From contig NZ_CP022684.1 in the NCBI RefSeq assembly GCF_002863865.1, forward strand, positions 1,579,501 through 1,643,500: 64,000 bases of DNA. The letters are read 5' to 3'. Shown here in pieces: positions 31,967-41,232 of the stretch (the first letter of the stretch is position 1; every line of letters starts with the position of its first letter). This stretch comes from Ketobacter alkanivorans (lineage in GTDB: Bacteria > Pseudomonadota > Gammaproteobacteria > Pseudomonadales > Ketobacteraceae). The notes beneath the pieces are model-generated. The model was given only the letters and a program-made list of their open reading frames with translations. It was not told the DNA's origin and made no database searches. A program made the translations under genes and the position numbers.

Positions 31967-32569
31967 TCAACCGGCTTTAGACACCACCACCATGGCGGGG
32001 CGCACCAATCGACCTTTCAGCACATAACCCTTCTGCATCACTGCCATAACGGAGTTAGGCTCCATATCGGGGTTAGGCACCATGGACATCGCCTGATGCA
32101 ACTCAGGATTGAAGGGCTCGCCCATTGGGCAGATCTGCTCTACACCGTGTTTACTCAAGGTGTCCACAAACATCTTCAGAGTCAGCTCGACCCCGTCGCG
32201 CATCCCCTTAACCACCTCGTCCTCCAGGTTATCTGCCGCATCCAGGGCTCGCTCCAGGCTGTCGATCACAGGCAACAGATCCGAGGAAAACTTGTCCAGC
32301 GCGAACTTGTGAGCATTCTCCACATCCCGCTCGGCACGACGGCGCACGTTCTGCATCTCGGCCTGAGCCCGCAACACCGACTCAGACTGATCATTGATTT
32401 TGGCCTGCAACGCGGCAACTTCTTCCAACAGGGATTCGACTGTGGGCGCTTCCAAATTTTCAGTGGCTTCAGCTGAATCCGCTGCCTGCTCTACCGCTTC
32501 CGGCTCCGCTGCCTGGATTTGCTCTTCTTCCTGGGGTTCCTGGGGGCGCGTCGCTTCATCATTGGACAT
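31967..32569 (-). CDS. grpE: Nucleotide exchange factor GrpE
   Basis: Releases ADP from DnaK. 200 aa: an acidic, disordered N-terminus (1-55), a long coiled coil (about 60-130) with [20 protein letters not shown], and the C-terminal beta domain containing [15 protein letters not shown] and VLQKGY-like ([20 protein letters not shown]). It lies between hrcA (88 nt upstream) and dnaK (188 nt downstream, across the sigma-32 promoter). Confidence 0.97.
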   Translation of the reverse strand: MSNDEATRPQEPQEEEQIQAAEPEAVEQAADSAEATENLEAPTVESLLEEVAALQAKINDQSESVLRAQAEMQNVRRRAERDVENAHKFALDKFSSDLLPVIDSLERALDAADNLEDEVVKGMRDGVELTLKMFVDTLSKHGVEQICPMGEPFNPELHQAMSMVPNPDMEPNSVMAVMQKGYVLKGRLVRPAMVVVSKAG

Positions 32570-32657
32570 AAAGAATTCTCCAAATAAAACAAAAACTTAC
32601 CTTAAGCCCTGCCAGACAGAGCCAGATAGTCGTAAAAATTTGAGAGCTATATGGGGA

Positions 32658-33689
32658 TTAATTGGCAGGCTTCAAGGCCGCACTGAGAATTTTTGCAGTC
32701 AAATCAACCATGGGGATAACTTTCTGGTAGGGCATACGGGTAGGGCCGATCACCGCCAGCACTCCCAGCACCTCATCCTCGGTGCCATAAGTAGAGGACA
32801 CCAGACTGCATTCATCCAGCATATGGTAGCCGGACTCCTGCCCGATGAAGATCTGCACACCGTCTGCTTTAACACAATGATCCATAAGATCCAGCAGATC
32901 CCGTTTGCGCTGGAAGGCATCAAACAGATCCCGCAGGCGATCAACCCCCTGATGATCCACCATACCCAGCAGATTCGACTGGCCAGACACCACACATTCC
33001 GATTCATTGGGGCTTTGAAAACTCTGGGATGCCACCTCAATCACTGTCTGCATCAACGAATCCATGCGGACTTTGTCATCCTGCATGGAGCACAGCAAAC
33101 TGTCGCGAATCCGCCCCAGCGCATTACCAATAAAGTGCTGATTCAGATAGTTGGCTGCCTCCTGCAGCTCCGATTCGCTGTAGCGGTGGCTGGTGGTAAT
33201 GATGCGGTTCTGCACCTCGCGGTCATTGAGCACCAGAATCACCAGCACCCGATTGCCCTCCAGCGGCAGAAACTCCACCTGTCGCAAGCTGGAGCGATCA
33301 CTCTTGGGCACCATAACAATGCCCGCCATGGAGGTAAGATCGGACAGGACTTCAGACGCCTCCTCCATTAATTCCTGTGGCGTTTTGTCCGGCAACAGGC
33401 GCTTTTTCACCTGATCAACGTTATCAGCCCCCGGCGATGACACCGTCAGCAGAGTATCCACAAACATGCGGTACCCCAACTGCGTGGGCACCCGCCCGGC
33501 AGAAGTATGGGGAGAATGGATCAGCCCCCGCTGCTCCAGCTGGGCCATTACATTACGGATTGTGGCGGGGCTGGCGGAGTTGACCATAGCCTGCGCAATG
33601 GCTTTTGAGCCCACTGGCTCGCCATCCTGAATGTAGCGCTCAACCAGCGCTTTCAGCACCTCTTCCGCACGGTCTATTTTGGCTCGCAT
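32658..33689 (-). CDS. hrcA: Heat-inducible transcription repressor HrcA
   Basis: Winged-helix repressor that binds CIRCE elements and is maintained by GroEL in other bacteria. 343 aa. The N-terminal HTH region contains the family motif NSASPATIRNVMAQLEQRGLI followed by HTSAGRVPTQLGYR. A GAF-like domain and the C-terminal VIGPTRMPYQKVIPMVD signature follow. The start is an ATG at 33689, right after an in-frame TTG. No CIRCE inverted repeat (TTAGCACTC, 9 nt, GAGTGCTAA) is visible in this cluster, so its targets are probably elsewhere, for example groESL (inference). Confidence 0.95.
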   Translation of the reverse strand: MRAKIDRAEEVLKALVERYIQDGEPVGSKAIAQAMVNSASPATIRNVMAQLEQRGLIHSPHTSAGRVPTQLGYRMFVDTLLTVSSPGADNVDQVKKRLLPDKTPQELMEEASEVLSDLTSMAGIVMVPKSDRSSLRQVEFLPLEGNRVLVILVLNDREVQNRIITTSHRYSESELQEAANYLNQHFIGNALGRIRDSLLCSMQDDKVRMDSLMQTVIEVASQSFQSPNESECVVSGQSNLLGMVDHQGVDRLRDLFDAFQRKRDLLDLMDHCVKADGVQIFIGQESGYHMLDECSLVSSTYGTEDEVLGVLAVIGPTRMPYQKVIPMVDLTAKILSAALKPAN

Positions 33690-33730
33690 CAAGGTCCTGT
33701 CATATGATTGAATTGCAGCAACATTTTTTG

Positions 33731-33760
33731 ATTCTAGCGCGGCTTTCCCGATGGCGACAA
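33731..33760 (-). promoter_or_regulatory. Probable sigma-70 promoter of hrcA
   Basis: Minus strand TTGTCG (33760-33755) and TAGAAT (33736-33731) with an 18-nt spacer, about 42 nt before the hrcA ATG. The -35 region lies within a small GGCGG/CGCC inverted repeat. Confidence 0.55.
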
Positions 33761-33822
33761 GCCGCCATTTTCTCTAATATGGGTCACTCACCCGGATCAA
33801 ACAGGCGCGAACACGTCCAATC

Positions 33823-35493
33823 ATGCTCACACACATCACCATAAGCAACTTCGCCATTGTCGAACAGCTGGATCTACACATCCCCAACAAACTCACGGTG
33901 ATCACCGGAGAAACCGGGGCCGGTAAATCCATCATGATTGATGCACTGGGGCTCGCCCTGGGGGATCGCGCCGAATCGGGCTCGGTGCGCCATGGAGCCG
34001 ACAAAGCCGAAATCCTGGCCACGTTCGACATCAGCAACAACCGGGATGCCCGCGACTGGCTGCAGTCCCGCGATCTGGACGCCGATCACGAGTGCATCCT
34101 GCGCCGGGTGGTATCCGCCGACGGCCGCAGCCGCGCCTACATCAACGGCACCCCCTCCCCCATCCAAAGCCTGAAAGAGCTGGGGGAGATGTTAGTAAGC
34201 ATTCACGGACAACACGAACACCAGTCCCTGCTGAAAAAAGACACACACCGCGCCCTGCTGGATGAATTTGCCGGACTGAACCCCCAAGCCAAAACCGTTG
34301 CCGAAGCCTTCCGCCACTGGCAAAAGCAACAGCAGGCCTACGAACACTTCCGCGATCATGCCAAAGAAATGCAGGATCGCGCCGACCTGCTGCGCTTCCA
34401 GATCAGCGAGCTGGACGAACTGAAACCACAGGCGGACGAACTGGCAGAGCTGGAAGCCGAACACAAAAAACTGTCCAACGTTGACGCCCTGATGAGTCGC
34501 GGACAGCAAGCCCTTACCGGCTTAAGCGAAGGCGACTCCACCGTGGTGGATCTGGCTCAATCCATTTTGCACCTGTTAAAAGACATGCAGGAAGACGACC
34601 CGGACCTGAAAGACGTAACCGAGATGGTAGACAGCGCCCGCATCCAACTGGAAGAAGCCGGTTCCAGCCTGCGCCACTATCTGGATGGGCTGGACATCGA
34701 CCCGGAACGCTATCAGGAACTGGATAACCGAATTTCCAGCTACTTCCACTTAGGCCGTAAACACCGGGTTGACCCACACCAACTGGCAGAGTTATGGCAG
34801 GAACTGCAACAGGAGCTGGACGCCATCGACGGTGGCGATGAGAAACTGGCCAAGCTGGAACAGGCTGCCAACCAGTCCCGCCAGGACTACCTGGGCGCGG
34901 CGGAAAAACTCTCCAAAGGCCGCAGCAAAGAAGCCAAAAAGCTCAGCAAACTGATTACCGAAAAAGTACAACCCCTGGGCATGCCCGGCGCGGAATTCCA
35001 AGTGGATTTACAGGCACTGGAAGCAGAACAATACAACGCCCACGGACTGGAACTGGTGGAATTTATTGTTCGCACCAACCCGGGCCAACCCGTCAAACCT
35101 TTAAATAAAGTGGCGTCCGGCGGTGAACTGTCCCGCATCAGCCTGGCGATTCAGGTTGCTTGTGCCGCCAAAACCAATGTGGCCACCCTGGTGTTCGATG
35201 AGGTGGACGTGGGCATCGGTGGTGCAGTGGCACAGATCGTAGGCAATCTGCTGCGAAAACTGGGGCAGGATAACCAAGTGCTCTGCGTCACCCACTTGCC
35301 ACAAGTTGCAGCTCAGGGACACACCCATCTGCACGTCAACAAACAAACCAGCAAAAAGCAGACACACACCGACATCGCCGAGCTGTCACAGGATGAAAAA
35401 GTGGCGGAAGTCGCCCGTATGCTGGGGGGCTTGAAAATTACCGAACAGACATTGGCTCACGCCAGAGAGTTGATTGAGGAAAGCCAAGGCTAA
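33823..35493 (+). CDS. recN: DNA repair protein RecN
   Basis: SMC-like ATPase that acts in double-strand-break repair. 556 aa, typical. Walker A GETGAGKS near residue 30, long coiled-coil arms (about 150-400), signature SGGELSRISLAI, and Walker B LVFDEVDVGIGG near the C-terminus. It is divergent from hrcA and convergent with fur. A canonical LexA box (CTGT, 8 nt, ACAG) was looked for upstream and not found, so SOS control is not supported by sequence here. Confidence 0.98.
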   Translation: MLTHITISNFAIVEQLDLHIPNKLTVITGETGAGKSIMIDALGLALGDRAESGSVRHGADKAEILATFDISNNRDARDWLQSRDLDADHECILRRVVSADGRSRAYINGTPSPIQSLKELGEMLVSIHGQHEHQSLLKKDTHRALLDEFAGLNPQAKTVAEAFRHWQKQQQAYEHFRDHAKEMQDRADLLRFQISELDELKPQADELAELEAEHKKLSNVDALMSRGQQALTGLSEGDSTVVDLAQSILHLLKDMQEDDPDLKDVTEMVDSARIQLEEAGSSLRHYLDGLDIDPERYQELDNRISSYFHLGRKHRVDPHQLAELWQELQQELDAIDGGDEKLAKLEQAANQSRQDYLGAAEKLSKGRSKEAKKLSKLITEKVQPLGMPGAEFQVDLQALEAEQYNAHGLELVEFIVRTNPGQPVKPLNKVASGGELSRISLAIQVACAAKTNVATLVFDEVDVGIGGAVAQIVGNLLRKLGQDNQVLCVTHLPQVAAQGHTHLHVNKQTSKKQTHTDIAELSQDEKVAEVARMLGGLKITEQTLAHARELIEESQG

Positions 35494-35494
35494 C

Positions 35495-35538
35495 AGCCAT
35501 GGCTTCCTCGGATCACAAGAACGTGCTGGCTATTTTTT
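35495..35538 (+). terminator. Possible recN terminator
   Basis: AGCCA (35495-35499) can pair with TGGCT (35527-35531), followed by ATTTTTT; the loop is long (27 nt) and the fur stop lies inside. The T-rich tail favours a terminator, but the stem is short. Confidence 0.35.
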
Positions 35539-35937
35539 AGGCTTAACGTACAACACAAGCTTGTGATCCACCAGATCAAAGCCATGCTTTTCGGCAATGG
35601 TGTGCTGAAGCTGCTCGATCTCATCATCGACAAATTCAATGACCTGACCAGAGTCCACACACACCATATGGTCATGATGATCACCCTTATCCAGCTCGAA
35701 AACTGCATGCCCCCCATCAAAATTCAAGCGGCTCACCAGCCCGGCACTCTCAAACTGCGTCAATACGCGATAGACCGTGGCCAGCCCCACGTCGTCACCG
35801 GCTTCCAGCAGGGCCTTATAGACATCCTCCGCACTCATATGATGGCTGTCAGAAGCCTCCAATATCTGCAGGATCTTGACCCGCGGCAAGGTAACCTTCA
35901 GGCCAACCTTACGTAATTCCACATTTTCATTTGTCAT
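35530..35937 (-). CDS. fur: Ferric uptake regulator Fur
   Basis: Fe(II)-dependent repressor of iron acquisition. 135 aa, the usual Pseudomonas-type length. The winged helix covers LRKVGLKVTLPRVKILQIL to FESAGLVSRL; the metal sites include HHDHMVC. There is no C-terminal CxxC pair, as in other pseudomonad Fur proteins. The frame is open upstream, but the ATG at 35937 gives the family N-terminus. It is divergent from bamE across a gap holding the inverted repeat CCGGTTT/AAACCGG (35957-35976), which could be an operator. Confidence 0.97.
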   Translation of the reverse strand: MTNENVELRKVGLKVTLPRVKILQILEASDSHHMSAEDVYKALLEAGDDVGLATVYRVLTQFESAGLVSRLNFDGGHAVFELDKGDHHDHMVCVDSGQVIEFVDDEIEQLQHTIAEKHGFDLVDHKLVLYVKPKK

Positions 35938-36060
35938 AGGGATCTTTCTTCGTTTTCCGGTTTCTAATAAAACCGGGTTACCTGTATGATGTTCGTTTTT
36001 TGCGAAGATAGTGGAAAACCAAACCAGATGCAAAACTTGTTGAATTGTTTACGTTCCACA

Positions 36061-36522
36061 ATGAAGATTCCTGCACTGATAGTGCTTGCCGTCGCCCTGC
36101 TGGTCAGCGGGTGCAGTTCACTGCGCTTTCCTGGGGTATTTCGAATCGACGTTGGCCAAGGCAACCTGATCACCAAAGAGATGATCGAAAAACTCCGCGT
36201 TGGCATGACACCCAGACAAGTAGAGTACGTTATGGGCTCAGCCATGATCACGGACACCTTCCACCCGGATCGCTGGGACTACCTATACAGCCTGGAGACA
36301 GGCAAAGGCATTTTGGTACAAAACCAACTCACTCTTTACTTTGATAACGAACGCTTGGCTCGCATTGACACTTCCCGCTACAAAGATCCGGAAGCCCTGA
36401 GAAACGATCTCCTGAAACAAATGGGCCTGCCCGTTCCTGCGGCCAACGCACCCGCTGCAGACTCAGAGATTCAACCCAAACCCGAACCCGATACAGCCCC
36501 ACCAGAAAACGCAGAAGCCTGA
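36061..36522 (+). CDS. bamE: Outer membrane assembly lipoprotein BamE
   Basis: Small lipoprotein of the BAM complex that inserts beta-barrel proteins in the outer membrane (also SmpA/OmlA). 153 aa. A lipoprotein signal ends in VSGC (Cys18). The domain contains IDVGQGNLITKEMIEKL, GMTPRQVEYVMG and RWDYLYS, all family signatures. The C-terminal 35 residues are Pro/Ala/Glu-rich and low complexity. The frame is open upstream; I chose the ATG directly before the signal peptide although no strong Shine-Dalgarno is visible. Divergent from fur, the standard arrangement. Confidence 0.95.
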   Translation: MKIPALIVLAVALLVSGCSSLRFPGVFRIDVGQGNLITKEMIEKLRVGMTPRQVEYVMGSAMITDTFHPDRWDYLYSLETGKGILVQNQLTLYFDNERLARIDTSRYKDPEALRNDLLKQMGLPVPAANAPAADSEIQPKPEPDTAPPENAEA

Positions 36523-36558
36523 CGCAACACTGAGCAGGCTTTCTACCGACCGGCCCTG

Positions 36559-36882
36559 TTAGGCCCCGCCGTCAGCCCCCTGCTCTTCCGCCGCTTTTTT
36601 CGCAGCCCGCTTCTTACGCACCTCTTTCGGATCAGCAATCAACGGCCGATACAGCTCAACCCGCTCACCGTCTTCCAGCAAGCGCTCTTTAGGCTTGCGC
36701 TCGGCCTTGCCGAACACCCCCATTGGAACCGAATCCACATCCAGACCCTCAAACTTACTGCTGATGCCAGACTGCACCACAGCATCGTACATGGATGTGC
36801 CTTTCTTCACTGTTAACGGAATAATCATCTGCTTTTCGGGCAAAGCATAAGCCACTTCCACTTGAATCATCGGTTCACTCAT
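36559..36882 (-). CDS. rnfH: RnfH/RatB-family ubiquitin-like protein
   Basis: 107 aa. A beta-grasp (ubiquitin/ThiS-like) fold is expected from IQVEVAYALPEKQMIIPL, MGVFGKAE and DGERVELYRPL, followed by a basic tail. Its biochemical role is not established; the gene usually pairs with ratA between bamE and smpB. Here ratA is absent and an SNF-type transporter ends 2 nt upstream, so the two are probably cotranscribed. It is convergent with bamE. Confidence 0.92.
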   Translation of the reverse strand: MSEPMIQVEVAYALPEKQMIIPLTVKKGTSMYDAVVQSGISSKFEGLDVDSVPMGVFGKAERKPKERLLEDGERVELYRPLIADPKEVRKKRAAKKAAEEQGADGGA

Positions 36883-36883
36883 A

Positions 36884-38239
36884 TCATTCCATCAACTTAT
36901 TGAACATCACCACTGCCACACCCACCGGCGCCACAAACCGCACCAGAAAAAACCAGGCCTTATATATAGAAGGATGATCGATATCCACTTCGGACCGCAC
37001 AATGGCGCGATCCATTACCCACGCCACAAACACACAAATCAACAGCCCGCCCAAAGGCAACATAATATTGGTGGTTAGCTTATCGAAGAAATCAAAAATA
37101 CTGTTATCAAAGATCTTAACATCCGACCAGATATTAAGAGACAGCGCACAGGCCACACCCAACACCCAGGCTGTAACCCCCACAATTAGAGCCGCCACTC
37201 CACGATTCATTCCCAAGGTTTCTACGGCCCAGGCCACCGCCGGTTCCGCCAGCGAAATGGCCGAACTCCAGGCCGCCGCCACCACCAGCACAAAGAACAT
37301 CGTACCCAGCACCACCCCTCCGGGCATCTGGCTAAACGCTATAGGCAATGTCTGAAACATCAACGAAGGCCCCGCCCCAGGCTCCAAGCCATTGGCAAAC
37401 ACAATGCTGAAAATCACAATACCGGCCACCAATGCCACCAACGTATCCAACAGCCCCACCGTCACCACCGTGGACGCCAGATTCTGCTGCCGCGACATAT
37501 AAGCCCCGTATGCCATGATCGCCCCCATACCCAGACTTAAGGTAAAGAACGAATGCCCCAGCGCACTCAGGATCGCCTCCTCAGTCAACTTGCCGAAATC
37601 AACCCTAAACATAAAACTAAGGCTGTCCGAGAACGAATCCAGCGTTGCGGAATAGCCCAATAACAGCAGCAGCATCACAAACAGCAGCGGCATCAACCAC
37701 TGCACCGCCATTTCCAAACCTTTATGAATACCGTTAGCCACAACCACCACCGTCATGGCCATAAACAGCGTATGCCAATCCACCAGCTTGCCAGGATCAC
37801 TCACCAGGTTGCCGAACTCCCCGCTGATCATCTCAGCATTCTGGCCTTCAAAAGTACCCGAAGCCATCAGATAGACATAAGAAACCGCCCATCCGGCCAC
37901 CACACTATAGAAAGAAAGAATAAACAGGCCCGCCAATGCCCCCAGCCAGCCAATACCACCCCAAAAAGGCGTCGCTTTCGCCTCATTGGCCAGAGTATGC
38001 ATACTGTTAATCGGGCTGGCACGCCCACGACGCCCCAGCAGAATCTCCGCCAGCATGACCGGAATACCAATCGCAAAGATAAAAAACAGATAGATCAGAA
38101 CAAAAGCACCACCGCCGTTCTCCCCCGCCATATAAGGGAACTTCCAGATATTACCCAACCCAACCGCAGACCCTGTGGCCGCCAGAACGAAGGTCCAGCG
38201 TTTGGTCCAGATACCATGTATCGATTGCTGCTCAGACAT
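36884..38239 (-). CDS. SNF-family sodium-dependent transporter
   Basis: Neurotransmitter:sodium symporter family (LeuT fold), usually moving amino acids with Na+. 451 aa with about 11-12 membrane segments. The family signature follows the start: [25 protein letters not shown] contains the unwound TM1 substrate/Na+ site. The substrate cannot be told from sequence. The 11-TM architecture typical of bacterial members fits. The gene occupies the place of ratA, between smpB (divergent) and rnfH (2 nt downstream). No glycine riboswitch is visible in its leader. Confidence 0.93.
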   Translation of the reverse strand: MSEQQSIHGIWTKRWTFVLAATGSAVGLGNIWKFPYMAGENGGGAFVLIYLFFIFAIGIPVMLAEILLGRRGRASPINSMHTLANEAKATPFWGGIGWLGALAGLFILSFYSVVAGWAVSYVYLMASGTFEGQNAEMISGEFGNLVSDPGKLVDWHTLFMAMTVVVVANGIHKGLEMAVQWLMPLLFVMLLLLLGYSATLDSFSDSLSFMFRVDFGKLTEEAILSALGHSFFTLSLGMGAIMAYGAYMSRQQNLASTVVTVGLLDTLVALVAGIVIFSIVFANGLEPGAGPSLMFQTLPIAFSQMPGGVVLGTMFFVLVVAAAWSSAISLAEPAVAWAVETLGMNRGVAALIVGVTAWVLGVACALSLNIWSDVKIFDNSIFDFFDKLTTNIMLPLGGLLICVFVAWVMDRAIVRSEVDIDHPSIYKAWFFLVRFVAPVGVAVVMFNKLME

Positions 38240-38333
38240 TGAATGTCCCTTTTACGAAGCACAACATTATTAGGATTATTGAGCGCATTTTCCTTGCGTT
38301 TGGTCGGCCTGTCAAAACAACACCCTGTATTAC

Positions 38334-38363
38334 TTGGGTTTCCAGGGTCAAAAGCCCTATACT
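38334..38363 (+). promoter_or_regulatory. Probable smpB promoter
   Basis: TTGGGT (38334-38339) and TATACT (38358-38363) with an 18-nt spacer, 65 nt before the smpB ATG. The two boxes flank a CCCTG/CAGGG inverted repeat. Confidence 0.55.
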
Positions 38364-38427
38364 TAGCCCCCTGCCCCGGGTTGAACAACCCAACGGCATG
38401 CTGTCTTACGCAACCCATTCGGAAACT

Positions 38428-38898
38428 ATGTCAAAGAAGAAACCCGGCGGTGGCTCAACCATTGCCCTGAACAAAAAAGCCAAACACGAATTCTATCTGG
38501 AGGAACGCTTCGAAGCGGGCGTTGCCCTGGAAGGCTGGGAAGTCAAAAGCCTCCGCGAAGGCAAAATCAGCTTCATGGACAGCTACGTGCTCATGAAAGA
38601 CGGCGAGGCGTTCCTGTTCGGCTGCCACATATCGCCCCTGCCCACGGTATCCACCCACTTCGTGCCAGATCCCACCCGCACCCGCAAGTTGCTGCTGCAC
38701 CGCAAAGAGCTGGGGCGAATCTTTGGTGCCATCGCCAAACAACAACTTACCTGTGTGCCGCTGGCTCTGTATTGGAAAAACGGCGTTGTGAAATGTGAAA
38801 TAGCCTTGGCCAAAGGCAAAAAGCTGCACGATAAACGCGCCACCGAGAAAGAAAGAGACTGGGATCGAGAAAAGCATCGAGTGCTGAAAACAGGCTAG
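38428..38898 (+). CDS. smpB: SsrA-binding protein SmpB
   Basis: Binds tmRNA and delivers it to stalled ribosomes in trans-translation. 156 aa, normal. Signatures [31 protein letters not shown] and the basic C-terminal helix [14 protein letters not shown] are present. The frame opens far upstream, but the ATG at 38428 gives the family N-terminus MSKKK. Its RNA partner ssrA lies about 580 nt downstream on the same strand, with a DoxX-type gene between them. Confidence 0.97.
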   Translation: MSKKKPGGGSTIALNKKAKHEFYLEERFEAGVALEGWEVKSLREGKISFMDSYVLMKDGEAFLFGCHISPLPTVSTHFVPDPTRTRKLLLHRKELGRIFGAIAKQQLTCVPLALYWKNGVVKCEIALAKGKKLHDKRATEKERDWDREKHRVLKTG

Positions 38899-38976
38899 AC
38901 GCAAACAGTCAACCAATATTGACCATTTGGCATTTCAACGCTACAGTGGGGCCTCAGATCGAAAGGTACCCACTCC

Positions 38977-39375
38977 ATGCTCATCACTGCACAAATCCTT
39001 AGCACCATACTCGGCCTCTTCTTTTTAGTCACCGGTTGGCTTAAAACCAGCGGCCACCCCCACATGATCGAAGAGTTCGACAAATTCCAATACCCCCACT
39101 GGCTGCGCGTCGTGGCTGGCGTACTGGAACTGATCAGCGCCCCAATGATGCTGGCGGTCTGGTGGTCACCCGCGCTCGCCAGCCTGGGCGCATTAATCAT
39201 TAGTGCCGTGATGGTGGGTGCCGCCTACACCAACTTCGTCAAACGGCCCGCTGTGTTCGGCTGGGGCACACTCGCCATCCTTGCGCTGTGCCTTGCCCCT
39301 GTAGCAATACACTGGACAGAAACCGAACAAACTTTGCACCACATACTAAGCGTTGTGTTTCCGCCCTCGCCTTAA
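38977..39375 (+). CDS. DoxX-family membrane protein
   Basis: 132 aa with four membrane segments (about 4-22, 45-63, 69-88 and 98-115). The features match the DoxX/DoxD-like group: a glycine-rich first helix (FFLVTGWLKTSG) and the central VVAGVLELISAP helix. Functions in this family are poorly known; some members associate with oxidoreductases. It sits between smpB and ssrA and seems unrelated to trans-translation. Start ATG at 38977. Confidence 0.8.
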   Translation: MLITAQILSTILGLFFLVTGWLKTSGHPHMIEEFDKFQYPHWLRVVAGVLELISAPMMLAVWWSPALASLGALIISAVMVGAAYTNFVKRPAVFGWGTLAILALCLAPVAIHWTETEQTLHHILSVVFPPSP

Positions 39376-39473
39376 CTATACCCGACCAGCCAGTGAACTT
39401 TTCCTGACGGGCGAGGTCGAAATGAGCGTAACCGTTATATTAAATATCGTGGACGTGTTACAATCGAAAAACT

Positions 39474-39825
39474 GGGGGCGACATTGGCTTCGACGTTGAT
39501 TACAAACCCTTTGGTGCATGTCGTGTGGGTAGCAACACACGTACTTCAAGTGCTGCAAATGATAGTTGCAAACGACGACAACTACGCTTTAGCCGCTTAA
39601 GGCTAAACCGCCACAAGGGCTTGCTTGTGGGAACGAAGTGGCGGTAATTAAACACAAGATCGCGGCGCGGCCTGCCTGGTGCCAAACCGCTAAAACCTTA
39701 CAGGCTGGCTTTTTACTCCCTGTCTAGTCGGGTCGTAACGAGCGAGATTAATAGACAAGACTAAGCATGTAGATCCTTAGGCAGCGGATTGGCGGACGCG
39801 GGTTCGATCCCCGCCGCCTCCACCA
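39474..39825 (+). ncRNA. ssrA: Transfer-messenger RNA (tmRNA, SsrA)
   Basis: 352 nt. The tRNA-like ends pair: GGGGGCG (39474-39480) with CGCCTCC (39815-39821), then A and an encoded CCA. The T-arm GGTTCGATCCC is present. The 5' part has the conserved GGCTTCGACG. The resume codon GCA at 39568 opens the tag frame ANDDNYALAA, ending at TAA 39600; E. coli has ANDENYALAA. A possible -10 box TACAAT lies at 39459-39464 with a poor -35 (TTATAT). smpB lies upstream. No integrase flanks this common island attachment site. Confidence 0.97.
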
Positions 39826-39832
39826 ACAACGA

Positions 39833-39865
39833 AGCCCCTGCAGCGATGCAGGGGCTTTTTGTTTT
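39833..39865 (+). terminator. Intrinsic terminator of ssrA
   Basis: Stem AGCCCCTGCA / TGCAGGGGCT, loop GCGA, then TTTTTGTTTT, starting 8 nt after the tmRNA CCA end. Confidence 0.92.
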
Positions 39866-39954
39866 CTACGCTGGGAAAGACAGCCGGGATGCTGCTATCA
39901 CAACTATCAGGTGAGCGGCTTTTTCTCAGCCATTCCCTCATGGTTTCGCGCTAC

Positions 39955-41232
39955 TTATTCCGGATCATTTTGTGCAGAGTTTTTTAACCGGTTTTTGGCT
40001 TCAATCCACTGCGACATATAGCGCGTACTTTTCAAACTGTGATGTCTCAGCATCTGGCTGTAGAAGTGCGCCTGCCGGTGCTCATCCAGCGTTGCCCTTA
40101 ACTGGGTAATCCGCTGTTTCAAACGCGGTGCGTGGGTGGCAAATGAAAAGCGCTGCTCCAGTAACCCTAAGCCATTACGGTGCAGGGGCAGCCACTGATC
40201 TTCATTCTGATACAGACCCACCGCAGCTAACGCAAACGCCTCTGGCGTATCGGCCACCACAGCACATGGCGGGGCATCATCACCGTACATGCCTTCGGCA
40301 CCGATGCTGGTGGTGACGGCAGGCGTGCCATTGCGGGCTGCATCAATCAATTTACCTTTAAGACCGGCGCCAAAGCGCAGCGGGGCCAGCATCACCCGTG
40401 CCTGCCCCACCACCTGTTGAGCATCCGGGGCCCAGCCTTTCACCAGAAAACCACTACGATCATTGTGGAGCTGTGTGGTTTTTTTCGGAGGGTAGGCGCC
40501 GTAAATATGCAGCTCCGCCTGTGGCAGTTGCTGGCGGATTAACGGCCACAAAGCCTCTTTTAAATAACGTACCGCGTCCCAGTTGGGTTCGTGGCGGAAA
40601 TTACCGATGGACACAAAATGCGCCCGCTGTGCAAACGGCACGGTGCTTTGTGCATTCGTCACCTCTTCCATAAACGGCACGTACAGTAACTGAGTCGGCG
40701 GCGCCTGAAAAAAGCGGGTTAAATATTCGATTTCTGCTTCGGAAATCATCAGCGACACATCGCAGCGCAGTATAGAGGCCACCTCGCGCAGGGCTAGCTC
40801 GCTGTGACGGAATTCAATGTCAGGAATAAGCGGCATGTTGAGGGGCTGCCGCTTCAGCTGGGCGGCGCGGGCATGGCGCAGGCAGTGAAGATCTTCGGAG
40901 TCCAGCACACGCAATGCCCGCGGGCATTGCTCTTCAACGCGCCAGCCGAATTGTTCTTCCATCATAAATCGGTCGAACATCACCACATCCGGCTTTAGAT
41001 CACGAATGAAGCCGTCAAAAGAGGCGCAATTCAACGCCAGTGCCACGGCCTCGATATCAAGTGCTGCCAGATCAGGGGCATGGGGACTGGCCTCCGCAGG
41101 CGTTCCATACACCACGCGATAACCATCCTGCTGAAAGGCTTGGATCAGCTGCAGCAGGCGGCTGCCTGCCGCAGAGGATGCGGGTTCCGGCCAGACATAG
41201 CCGATGACGAGTAATACGGGGGATACGGACAT
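39955..41232 (-). CDS. GT4-like glycosyltransferase
   Basis: 425 aa. An N-terminal Rossmann domain (VLLVIGYVWPEPASSAAGSR) and a C-terminal glycosyltransferase group 1 domain with VSIGNFRHEPNWDAVRYL, VKGWAPDAQQV and the sugar-nucleotide loop PLRFGAGLKGKLIDAARNG are visible; this layout is the GT-B fold of family 4 (Glyco_trans_1_4). Acceptor and sugar are unknown. It stands alone: no other glycan gene is adjacent, and it follows ssrA in the opposite direction. A TATAAT lies about 29 nt before the ATG. Confidence 0.85.
   Translation of the reverse strand: MSVSPVLLVIGYVWPEPASSAAGSRLLQLIQAFQQDGYRVVYGTPAEASPHAPDLAALDIEAVALALNCASFDGFIRDLKPDVVMFDRFMMEEQFGWRVEEQCPRALRVLDSEDLHCLRHARAAQLKRQPLNMPLIPDIEFRHSELALREVASILRCDVSLMISEAEIEYLTRFFQAPPTQLLYVPFMEEVTNAQSTVPFAQRAHFVSIGNFRHEPNWDAVRYLKEALWPLIRQQLPQAELHIYGAYPPKKTTQLHNDRSGFLVKGWAPDAQQVVGQARVMLAPLRFGAGLKGKLIDAARNGTPAVTTSIGAEGMYGDDAPPCAVVADTPEAFALAAVGLYQNEDQWLPLHRNGLGLLEQRFSFATHAPRLKQRITQLRATLDEHRQAHFYSQMLRHHSLKSTRYMSQWIEAKNRLKNSAQNDPE

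Noticed and set aside
33693-33822. LexA box upstream of recN
   Set aside because: CTGT at 33697 has no ACAG at the right distance; no other match.
31779-33822. CIRCE operator for HrcA
   Set aside because: No TTAGCACTC/GAGTGCTAA-like inverted repeat in the hrcA, grpE or dnaK upstream regions.
38240-38427. Glycine riboswitch in the SNF transporter leader
   Set aside because: The conserved glycine-aptamer core elements are not present on the minus strand.
39474-41232. Genomic island inserted at ssrA
   Set aside because: No integrase, no duplicated 3' ssrA fragment and normal terminator; adjacent gene is a single glycosyltransferase.
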